A stretch of DNA of 64,000 nucleotides from Batillaria attramentaria (lineage: Eukaryota; Mollusca; Gastropoda; Batillariidae): the NCBI GenBank assembly GCA_018292915.2, contig JACVVK020000292.1:484501-548500 (forward strand). Direction: 5' to 3'. Position 1 is the first letter of the stretch. Each line of letters begins with the position of its first letter. The notes under the pieces are model-generated. The model worked only from the letters and a program-made list of their open reading frames with translations. It had not been told where the DNA came from and searched no databases. Position numbers and translations under genes: made by a program. This document shows positions 51,005 through 63,102 of this stretch, piece after piece.

Positions 51005-53463
51005 TACTTGTTTCCCGCCGTAAAATTTAAACGCGTCACACAAGTTCACGACACCGCATGCGCGACAATGTGAAACGGAAGTGGTTAACACATGGTGGCA
51101 CAAGCGACTCTGTTTACGTTTTCCGTCGCTGAAATTTAGGTAAAGCCGCACAATCTTGATTATTGGAAGACTCCACAGAAACACCAAACTCTGCTTCTGA
51201 GTCAAATCCACGCATGCACACTGTACTTATTATGCAATGATCCCTACGGTTGATATGCACGGCTCCCGGCCGGGCAGGGCCGGGTCCGGACGCCATTGTG
51301 ACTGACTGCCGTATGGGCGACCAGTTGTTGTTCACGACCGTTTTTGCTCGGTCCCGTGAAAGGTCGCTCAAAAAAGTTTCTACTGTATATCATTTTGAAT
51401 GACCTTGACTCAAGGTCAAGGTCACTAAAGCTCTCTGTCTGAAAATTTTACATTGGCATTTTCTCTTAATCTACAAACACCAGAGGTTTTAAACTTTGCA
51501 TGATGATAGACATTGATAAGAGCTTTACAGATATACATGTAGTCAATGGCCTTGTGTCAAGGTCAAGGCCGTACAAGCTATTTTTGTGAAACCTTAACAT
51601 TGGCATTTTCTCAGAAACAACAAACAGCAGAGGTGCCAAACCTGGTGTGCTGATAGACAGTGATAAGACCTATGCACACATACCATCTTAAATGACCTTT
51701 GGTCAAGGTCATTAAAACAGTATGTTGGGAAAATTTACATTTGCATTTTCTCAGAATCTAGAAGGATCAGAAGCCTCAAACTATGTTTTATGATTGACAT
51801 TGGCAGCACCTTTACAGTTATACCTGTATTCAGTGACTTTTAGTCAAGGTCAAGGCCATGCAAGCATTTTTTGGGAAACTTTAACCTTGGCATTTTGTCC
51901 AAAACAACAAACAGCAGAGGCACCAAACGAGACATGATGATAGACAGCAATGAGACCTACCTTTCTGAATGACCTTGACTGAAGGTCAAGGTCATTAAAG
52001 CTGTCTGTTATTAATTTTAACATTACCGTTTTCGGAGGAACTACAAATACTAGAGGCATTGAACTTGGCATGATGATAGACATTGATGAGATCTCATTTG
52101 AATGACTTCGACCAAAGGTCAAGGCCATACAAACTGTTAAGGTGGAAATTGTAATATTGCCAGGGACTCAGAGCGCCAGAGACACTTTACTTGGCATGAT
52201 AATGGATAGTGATAAGAGCTTTACAAACATACTCATGTGAATGATCTTGACCTGTGTCACAAGGGAGCCGTGGAGGCTACTGCCTCTCTAGTTATTATTA
52301 AATGAAGTGAAGGCAATGTTAGGGTGGAAAGGTCAGCTTTTATTAAAGCGTCAACATAAAAACCGGAATGGATAAAAACACAACTTGCATACAAAATGGT
52401 CCGCCGACCATATCTTGGCACAGTATGATGAGTATCGGTGTCGGCGGGACCAGTACATCAAGAGCCCAAAAAAGTGGGCAAAAATACAGATTCAAAACAT
52501 GACTTGACATAATACTTGGGTTTCGTGGCACCATCACAGTGTTGTTCACTGTGTATCTTTTTCTGTCACAGGAACCATGGGGCCAGAGTGTGAAAACATC
52601 TGCAGCGAGTACAACCCGTGTCAGAACTGGGCAGAGTGCCAAAACCCTACACGGGGGGAGAGTACTTACACCTGTGACTGCGGAAACAGGCAGAGTGGTC
52701 GCTACTGCGAAAACATGGCCCCCACAGAGTGCCCCGCGGCGTGGTGGGGGAACCCTGTCTGTGGACCCTGCAACTGTGACCCAGCCAAAGGATTTGAGTC
52801 CAAGTGTGACAAAAAGAACGGCACCTGTTTTTGTAAGGTGTGTATTTCAGGAATGTCCAGTATTTTGTTTACAGGTTTATTTGTGACGCTACGCCACGAA
52901 ATGAGTCGGAAGTTACATGCAGCTGAATAGTGCAACACCCGATTTTCCGACCGAGGTGGCTATTTTGTTTCATGGGGTACGTCATTTCAGCAGATCATAA
53001 CTTCAAAAATAATTATCCGATTTTAATCTGGTTTTCACCATTGGATTCAGCATTAAAAAACCTGTAAGATCATATCAAAACCTCAAAAACTTCAAAAAGT
53101 GACTTCAGACTCAAATCGTGGGGGGCGTCACATTTGGAAGAGGGGAAAAGATCAACAGTGTGAAAAGACTTTTTTTTTTTTTCCTTTTTGTTTGTTAGTT
53201 TTGTGTTATTTCCATCTGGTTAGTGTACACTATGCATGGTTTGTACCAGCTTCAGTCCCTGGCAAGCGTGCCTATGCAACCACATGTGACCTGTTCTCCC
53301 AAAATAGTGGACCAGTTCACATTTGTCAGTTTTAGGGTATGTGTATATTCAGAAAAACAAAAAAAAGTGCTGTCAAGTTTTATATAAGAATCACATTTGT
53401 ATTCCGAAACTTGCGAATGGTGCGGTTAATTTGTTGGTATGTGTAATGGGAGTAAAGTTTTGC

Positions 53464-53494
<31 letters not shown>

Positions 53495-54252
53495 AAAAAA
53501 AATGTGTTTTATGTGGAATACCATGGCATGACTTATCCACCGTGTCGTGAGAACGGGTCACATGTTGACATTGTCTTGAAAGTTTGGTTTAGCTTGCTGT
53601 GCAGAGGGGGACATGTTCCCTGACCGCCTCTGCTTTCTTCATCCCTGGGTAGCTGCCATAGACTTGACTATAAATACTGCAAAAAACCTATCCAACTGTC
53701 TGAAAAGCTGAACGAAAATATAGATAATACATGTACAGACTTACCATGTTAAAAATGTATCTGGAGCTATTTTCTAAAGAGAAGTGATACTTCACGAAAC
53801 AGGAGCTGCACTACCAACCTGAGGGGGCTGACCGCTGCTATCCATGTGACTGCTACTCCGAGGGCTCAGAGAGTTCGGTGTGTGACAACCGCACAGGGCA
53901 GTGTCACTGTCGGGATGGGGTCGTAGGTCGACGTTGCGACCAGTGCGACAGCGTCTTCGCCGGTATTGACCTTGCCACAGGCACATGTAAAGGTAAGGTG
54001 ATGTTGATGAAAAATTATGTTAAAGTGCAATGCCAGGAGTGTTCGTCTTGCAAGATAGCATTTACTACCTGTGGGACTAGTTTCTGTATTATATATATAT
54101 AGGATTACAGTTTAGAAAGTTCAGGTTACAACTACAAGGAGAAAGCTGCTGTCACTTCTGTTGTTGTGTTCTTTCTCCTACTGTTATACCAGATGACCTG
54201 ATACTACAGGAGTTTCCCTAATACCCTCACGACTTCAGTCAGCAGAGCCATC

Positions 54253-54286
<34 letters not shown>

Positions 54287-56022
54287 TGAGCATAGGCTTT
54301 AATTCAAGAGAATTCATGTGTACCCCTGTGAGCTAACCTGGTCACGTGTGATCCCCCTGCTCACCCCATACCCCACATGAACCTGTCAATCTTCCTGCCT
54401 GGCTCCGTGCAAGCAGCAGCCCTCACCACAGCTCCGGTCTTTGCTGTCTACAGCGTAGTGTCAAGCCCCTTCTTTGGGAATGGCGCTTTTTGATCCGGCT
54501 TGTCCAGTTTCCTCTGCATTTCTGGTTATTTACGAGTTGTTGGGTTTTTTGTTGTTTTTTTTAAAGTGAATATTCACCAATTATTGATGATGTAATGTTG
54601 TAAACAGTTTCATGTTTGGTCATCCATCAGCCTTGATCATACGTCTTGACTCGATGAAATCCATTAGTTTGCATTAAGGACTCTTCTTCTTCTTCCACTT
54701 GAGAGTTCAGCTCAATATGTGATGCCAGCATTCAGTTGTAGACAAGGATAAAAGGGTAAAACTTTTTTCATGGAGGGGGGGGGGGGGGGGGGTCAATTTC
54801 AGGGGTTGACAGGGAATGACTGCATGTTGTGTTGACCACGGCCATGTCTCCCCCTAAAGGACTGGAGCGAAGGAGCTGACGTGGTGCTTGGTGGTATTTC
54901 AGGTTCTGCGGACTTTTGCACTTGTTGTTTGACTTCTGTCTCGTAGACTTTTCAGTAGAGTTAATCTGCTTTACTTTTTTGTCTTATTTCAGTAATGTCA
55001 TACGAGAAATGCCCAAGGAACTTTGCGAAAGGCATCTGGTGGGTACCTGTTCCATTTGAGGAAACGGCCTTTCAGGACTGCCCTCATGGAGCCAGCGGTG
55101 AGTGCTGGACAAAATAAAAATACAGCGGAGACAGGGCTACAAGAACATATACATCTTACTGTTTGGCCATGGAAGGTTTTTAGTATTAACAAAAAATGCA
55201 CCATTCCAAGATTAATAGGCTTCACACAAGACTTTAAAAATCATTACACAGTTGGAGAGTGTGCGTATGCGCTCAAAATAATCTAAGCAAAGCTGTAAAT
55301 GCCACCGACATCTGCGGCTGCCCAAACTTGAAATGGCTTGAAGCTCTGCTTGTAAATGAGTGACAACACCACTAGTAACAGTACAGTACAAGTATAACAC
55401 AGGGTTGGACATTTTTCACAGCTTCTATAGGACAAAGTGTCCTGGAAACAGCAAAGTGATAGGACACAGTGTCCTGGCCACTTAGTGGCAATAAACATTT
55501 TAATAGGACAAATAGGTGGGAAAAATAGGTGGGAAAAATAGGACATTTGAAATTTTTATAGGTCAATGTCCTGGGACCGACTTAAATGTGCATCTCTGAT
55601 AACAAATGCCTTACATTTCTCGTGTTTAGCCTTCTGTTAGCTTTCTGTTGGCTCAGTGCCGGTCTGTGAGCAGCTGCAACTGTTAAGTAGCACTATGTCA
55701 GACACCACCAAAACAGCTCAGTACAGCTTGTTAGCTTACATATCTTGGAAGATGAGCCTTTAACTCATTCATTACCGGAAACTTCGATCAAAGGTTCTTC
55801 ATTACGTCAAAATGTCAAGGGTGTGTGTATCTTCAGTGAAGTAAGCGAGAGAGGTCTGATTAATTATAATAATAATTAATAGTACTTGTTTAGCGCTTAG
55901 TCTCACAGGAAAGCAACTCACAGCGCCACACACATGCTGATTACATGTAGTCAGTTTACTGCAGGTTTGGCGGCAGGTGCAGGCGAGTGCAGTGATGAGG
56001 CAACAGCAGTCACAATAAAGTT

Positions 56023-56055
<33 letters not shown>

Positions 56056-59000
56056 GCTGCCCCAACTCTTTGCCAGCTCCAGTGGTCTTCCTCCCTGGTA
56101 ATGGGTAGAATCCACGGAGGGCTCCGAAGCTGAGACAACTTCAGAAAACTTCAATTTTTATTATGCATGATGATGGAGATGAGGATGATGGTAAGATGAT
56201 GCTATGGAGGTCCGTGTTGTTTGGGACTGTGGGACAGGGCCGCATTCCACGCTTCCTGTCATACATATCCCGGCATTAACCAGGCCCGGGAACTACAGCA
56301 CCTGCGGTGCCGGCCGTGTAATCATCCACATCATAAGACGTGTCACACCAAGGGAAGCACCCCCCAAAATCGCACCCGTGAAGTGGGTGAAGCTCGGCTG
56401 TGTGGCAACAACCTCCCCATTGGGTCCATAGCACACCCGCTCTGGTTAAAAGCCGACCTAGGTAGGAAAAATCCCGCTTGCCTCGGCTGGGACTCGAACC
56501 CGGGACTCCCAGTCCATGGTCTGAAGTGCTAACCACTACACTACGGGGGCCGGTAGTCACAATAAAGTTGACTAAGTGATATTGTTCTGTGATTTGCAGG
56601 CAATGCTAGCCGTCGATGTACAGAGAAGAGCAGCTGGCTGGAGGCTGATTTGTCCAACTGTACCAGTGAAAGCTTCACCAAACTGCAGCTGCATGTAAGA
56701 ATATGTAGTTAAAGGTCAAAGATGCGCAGGAATAAACAGATTGCCAGCCAGATTTGCCGGGAATCTCCCAGATTTTAAATCCTGTCCCCAAATCCCGTAT
56801 CCCCCAAGAAATTCCTGGTTTTTGAGATTTTGGGTGAAAAATATATTTCTTTTATTCTTTTTCGCCACATTCAATGGAATAATTATGTGTCCGTGTTAAG
56901 TTTTGGGGGTAACATTTAAAAAAGAGCACATTAATCTATGACGTCAGTGCTGAACGTGTGAGTTATGTCATCGAGATTCCAGGTGTTCCCCCACATTTTT
57001 GTGTTCTTATCCGGGACTTTTGATGATGTGCGAGAAATTCGATTATTCACTGCGCAGTTTGAAGCAAAGTTATGCAAGTACTGTAGATTTTATAAAGCTT
57101 TAATTATGGAGATTATGGTCTTTGGTTTTAAATATTCAGTTTTTTTGTTTGTTTGTTGACAGCTGACAGCTTTCCAGGAAGGACGAATCGACCCGTTCTA
57201 CGCAGACGGGACAATAGAACTGCTGAAAAATGCCACCAACACTACGAGTCCTCTGTATGGTGGTGACATTGTCATGACCTTGGAGTTCGCGAAGGTCCTC
57301 TTGGAGTATGAGATTAATCAGAATAGGTCACTCAGCCTCATCAGCCAGCAGCATCGGGATTTTATTCCGGTGAGTTCCTTGTCAGTTGCTTCTTCTTCTG
57401 CTTCTTTGGAGTTGGTACCCATGCCTTTGAATTCTGAACTGCGTGGCGTATGCAGCGTATATAATTTTAGATTCTTTCAGTGTTTGTAACCTTTTTTTTT
57501 TAATACGTTATATTGCATTTTCAAACAGTAATGACATGTAGAAATGGTAATGTAATTTCACTTTAAGTGTATGCAAAAGTATCTGCTTTGTGATGGGCTG
57601 ATAGCCTAAACAATAAAGATTTGAATTTGAATAAATCTGAAAGAATTCTGAACAGCATTGATTCATGAATAAGTACATGGGTGACACTCGTCAGTCTGGG
57701 TGACTGAAATCCGTTTTTTTGGAAATGTATCCTGACTGAAATTCCATTTGATGAGCGAAACATGGGTCAGATAGTACTGTTCATAACAACCCAGAGATAA
57801 GAGCCACATTCATATTGTACATTTACAGTGCTAGGAGAGGCCACCAAATACTTTTAAGATTGCTAAGGTTTGTGTTTGGCTGGTGTCCACCCTTATGGGA
57901 CCCAGTACCCCTGCACCGTCCTCAACCTGGGTTTCAGTCTTTTCAAAATTTACGATTGTCACCCATGTAAGTCGTTGGAATTGTCTTTTAGTTTCGCATC
58001 AGTCTTCAGGCATGCTAAAGGCCATGTCACACGAGAGGGCAAAAACACTTGCAAACATTGTTTTCAGATGTTTCGCTGCGAAACGTGTTTTGTCGTTTGA
58101 CCTATTTCAAAACAATTTTTTCAAAACATGTTTCGATCGTTTTCAGTTTTAGAACCTGCCTTAAAATCTGAAAACATGTTTTATGCTTCAACCAATGAAA
58201 CCTTGTTCAAGGAGTTAAGGGAGAGCACTCTGCGCAGGATTCGAGGTTGTTTCACACACGTTTTCATGTGTGTGTCATGTATTGTTTCGGAAAGCATGTT
58301 TCGGGCGTTTGGCCTTTCAAAACTTGCTTTCAGTTTGACATGGCCTTAAACTGTCCCCCACTCATCTCCTGAAGGTCAGTTTATTCCTTAAACACCGCTT
58401 ATTCACTTGCTGTGCAGCAACTGGTGATTGCACTAAGCAACGTTACCAGCCTGGAGAATGCAGCTTTTTGGCCTCAAATCAACAAAGAGCATCAAGGGGC
58501 AGCAACTCTGATCCGCATTTTGGAGGAGTATCTGATCAAGATCGCCAAAATCATGCCCCTAGCCAAGTCGAGCCCCTTTGAGGCGTTTTCCGATGGGATA
58601 GGTAAGTCCTTCCAACACTGCCTTCCTGAACCTTGTCGTTTGGGATGAGTGCAGGTTGAAAGAATGGGCACTAACAAGTGGGGTTGTGAGTAAATCAAGA
58701 GGGGGTGCTGATTTTCTAGAACACTTCAGATTTCCAAAATGCAAACTTTCAAAACGTAATTTTTCCGGATTGAGGACTCTTGAAAATTAAATTTTTCAGA
58801 CTGGCAAAATTAATGAGCATCAAGTTCTGGATTATGGGGTGACCGCCAAGAATACTTGTACAGTAGAACCTGATTTTGGCGACAACCCACGGGGACTGAA
58901 CAGAATCAGTTGTAAATGACAGGTGTCAAACAGATGTAGCTGCTGTTGTCGTTGTGAGTTCCTTGAAGGGCCATTAACCCTGGCGGTGCTGAGAACGGAA

Positions 59001-62000
59001 TGTTTCAGATTACCTCTAAGGCTTTTTCAGCGTAAGACAAATTAATTCACAAGACCAGGGTTCAGATATACACAAGCAAATTTTGAGACCATCTTGCCAT
59101 TCTAGCTTGATTCTAGCCACTCTGTACAATCCACAGACCTACAAATTACTTCACCTAAAGTTTTGGGTGCAGCAAAGAACTGAGAGCTCAAACGAGGTTG
59201 AAATTCAGCACACGCCTCAATGGGACCACGTTTGTTACGCAGGGAAAAGCTTGCTTCATGAGCGAAAAGAATTGGCGTACGTGCATGTCAGAACTCTTAG
59301 AGATGGGGGTTTTTGTGTGTGATGAAGATTGCTGTAACCCTCTGCTTCCTTTCCTTCAGTGTTGGGAGCGGACTGGATGACAATGTACAATGTCTCTGGC
59401 CGCCCAGTGCCCAAGTACGACAACAACGTCAACAAAGCATCAGCCAACGACTATGCCAGAATCAGACTGCCAGCCTCTATCTTTCCAGGTCCCTTTTTGC
59501 TTTTCAAAGTTGATCTTACCATTTTTTTTTTCAAATTTAATTTAAAAATTTTTTTCTGAGACAAGATTAGGGGACTATACCGTTTACTGATGGCGGCTAG
59601 TACAAATTTTCAGAATCATTACAAGATTGTAAATCAACGCTTGAAGAACTTACCTACCTGCACATGTATACACAACTTTTCAACAGATGTATTCCTTTTC
59701 CGGTTCTTCTTCGTTTCAGTTTAACTTTGTTGCTCCCCACTGTATGAACTTCGATTAGCCACGGACAGCAGATTTCCAAGTGTGTTTTCCCAATACTGTG
59801 CTACAAATTCTAGTCTGTAGAGTTTGTAGGATATGAGCTAGTTCAGCAGGTTCTTCAGTTAATCCATCTCAGCTGGCATCGGTCTTTGAAATGTTCTCTG
59901 GTTTCCTGTCATTCTTCATAACAGACCGTTCTTCATTTTGCATGCAGGGAGTCAAAGTGCCAAGAGTTACTTTGGTTACGCCATCTACCACACAATGGGA
60001 AAGCTCGTGGAAATGAACACTGACGACTCTGTTAGGTATGTTTCCTCATGGACGGTCTCTAAAACTGTTGAAATGGATGTGCTGTCCCATGTTTTTTTAA
60101 TTAATGTTTTTTTCCCGATTGTCTTGTGATTGATATCATGCAATTCATCAAAGGTACGGATAGGGTGTGTAGATTGTAGTAAATGCAAGGATGGAAATTT
60201 TCTGAAACACTCCGGATTTTGGAAGGAGAATTTTTTTTTAATTAAATTTTTCAGACTGAGGATTTTTTAAAATTAAATCGTTCGGAGTGGCAAAATCAGC
60301 GTTCAGCTGGTTCCAGATAAAGGAATGACTATTTGTTTTCAAAGGGACACAAGTTAATTTTCTAAATTCACAGATTGACCCAGCTTACGTAGGTGACAAA
60401 AGCATGATTGTATCATGTCAGTGGGTGTTCTGCCATTTTCAGAAAAACCGGTCGACCGCTGACAGTGAATGGCCCTATGTTTACGTTTGTGGTGACAAGC
60501 CAAGGTGGACAGGTGTCTGGCAGCCTGCCAGATAACGCGTATGTGTATGTCCAACTGAAACTGGCGTCTCCTGAAAACCGTACGAACCTGCAGTGTGCAA
60601 CATACGCTGTAGATGCCAATGGGTAAGATAATATTTTGTCACTTCCTTCTCAACTTTGCAGGAATTGGCAGGTATGTTCCTGTGCTGTTTTGCAGGAACT
60701 GATTCCTTTTTGAGCACAGCTTTCATGCGCTTTGTAGACAACTTCAGTGCTGCAAATTACACTTTGTTTCTCTCAGAATTGTGTGTGCACTCGGTGAAAC
60801 ATTATGCGGACATCATCGTGGAATTTTTGCATAACTGGATTTTGAGAATAGTGCACTGTGACATGCAAAGTCCACATCTCCGATGCTATTCTTAAAATTG
60901 TAGAATTCTCCTTGGCGCACATCTCCATCTCTTCTGAAATACTCATGACACCGCAGGGCTGGAGGATGAAGCAGTGAAAGCCTGCTGCCGCTAAGCGCTA
61001 CTTTAGATGCAAACCTTCACCCTGTGATTCACACTGGTGCATGCGATAGTATTTGTTTTCCACGCCACCGGCCACAGCCTACTCTTTCTCAAAAGGTGGA
61101 CATGGGATTTTTAATGTGCACACGATATTTGTGCATGTGTGTGTACACGAGGGCAGGACAGGCACCATAAACAAGTCTGCACGTGATTTTGATGCTCTAT
61201 TTGGAAAAGAAAAATCCATCCAAACTCCTGCCCACCTGAGATTCGAACCGGGCAGCTCAGGGTTCAAAGTTTGATACCTGAACACAAATCCCCTTGCTAT
61301 TCTTTACACCAAAATATTGGGACGATGTTGAAGTGAATATATCTGTAAATTGATGGGACACGCCTGCATCCCATCTGGAATGCTTTTGTGTACCACTGTG
61401 ACATGTTGGTGATGATTGACATGTGTCATTACAGATACGGTGTATGGTCAGCGGCTGGATGCTCGATAGCTGACGAGGACTGCCAAGTGACTTCGGACTC
61501 GGACGAGTGTCAGGAAGTGTACATCACCTGCAGGTGTTCCCACTTGTCTACGTTCGCCGTCATTGTCGACCTGGAAGATGGGACGGTATGTGGGAAGAAG
61601 CGTGTTAGTCCCGGTTTCCACAAAATAGAAGAGAAAGAATTGAGATGTTCTGGGTAGGGCTCAATGCCTCCCTCAGTTTACAGTTGTCAGATGGTTTGGT
61701 AGACATAGTTCTGTAGAGATTTTTAGGGTCATAGATCATTGTGAGCTGTTTTTGTGGTGTTTAGGACTAGAATCACACCACCTAAACACGTGCACAAATA
61801 CAGCCACTTGTGGTGTTTAGGACTAGAATCACACCACCTAAACACATGCACAAGTACAGCCACTGGAAGGTTTGCTTTGAGCTGATCAAAGCCAGACGTG
61901 CAGTAACCGCTGACAATGTTACTGCTATACCCAACCTGGCAGCACTCTGCATAGAGCAGCCAACAAGGCAAAATTGGAGGATGCCATTAAGTGAACAGAT

Positions 62001-63048
62001 GCTGATTTTTTTTCTTGTTCACACGACCATCTCACCGTGTGTTGCATTTGGCAAGCTGAAAATCATCCCTCTGTTGGAGGATTTCCACTTTTGGCTAAAG
62101 ATCCGCGCCCCCCCCCCCCCCCCAACCCATATCATTGTTTCTTCCACTGAAGCTCTTAAATGCACCAATGAGAGTCAGCTTGGTGATTACTCACTGGACA
62201 GATCAGCATAGATACCAACAAACTGCCCTCCCATAAGGCTAATGACTGACTTGAATGGAAAGAAAAGAGAGTAAACAGGCAGTAATTAGCTTCTAAATCA
62301 GATGTAGCTCAAGCTGACAAGTTTGCGGGCCAGTTAAGTGTGTCAGTAACTAAGAAAAAAAAACCTGCGAAAGTTATTCTCAGTTTGGTGTTGGTCAGGT
62401 TTGCTCAACACCTTTTCTGAACGTTGGTCTTGCTGACTGCGATAAGCTCAGAATTTCTACTCTCAGGCCTTGCATGTGTCAGAATGAAAGAGCTAAGGTG
62501 AGGAAGTTGTCGTGGAAAACAGGAGAGTTGGCCTGGGAAAGTCATGGAAAAATCATGAAATTTTGAGAGTGTGGACCTGCATGGACCCTGTGTAATGTTT
62601 ATTGTCGTCTCGTCTACCAGGCTTTGCGAGCGGCGATAGTCAGTGTGTCTGTGATGGTGTATGTCCTGGTGGGCGTGTCGCTGGCCCTGTTGGTGGTCGC
62701 CTTCTTCATTCTCATCTCCTACAAGATGCTGCAGAGCAACTGGAACAGCATTCACATCAACCTCATCTTTGTCATCATCATCACCGAGCTGGCCTTCGCT
62801 GTCGGTATCAACCGCACCAGTCCTGAGGTAATACGTCAGTTTAGTGTTGTGGATCTTGATGCTTTTTTAGTTGTTGTCGTTGTTGTCCCCCCCCCCCCCA
62901 ATTTTGTTTGGGTTATGTTGTGTTGTGCTCTGAGTCAGAAAATAAGGGGATAGTTTGATTGAGGGGTGGTAGTTGTGTGTGTGTGGGGGGGAGGGGGGGA
63001 GGGGGGGGGGAGTGAGTGTGTGTTTGTGTGTGTGCATGTGTGTATATA

Positions 63049-63102
<54 letters not shown>

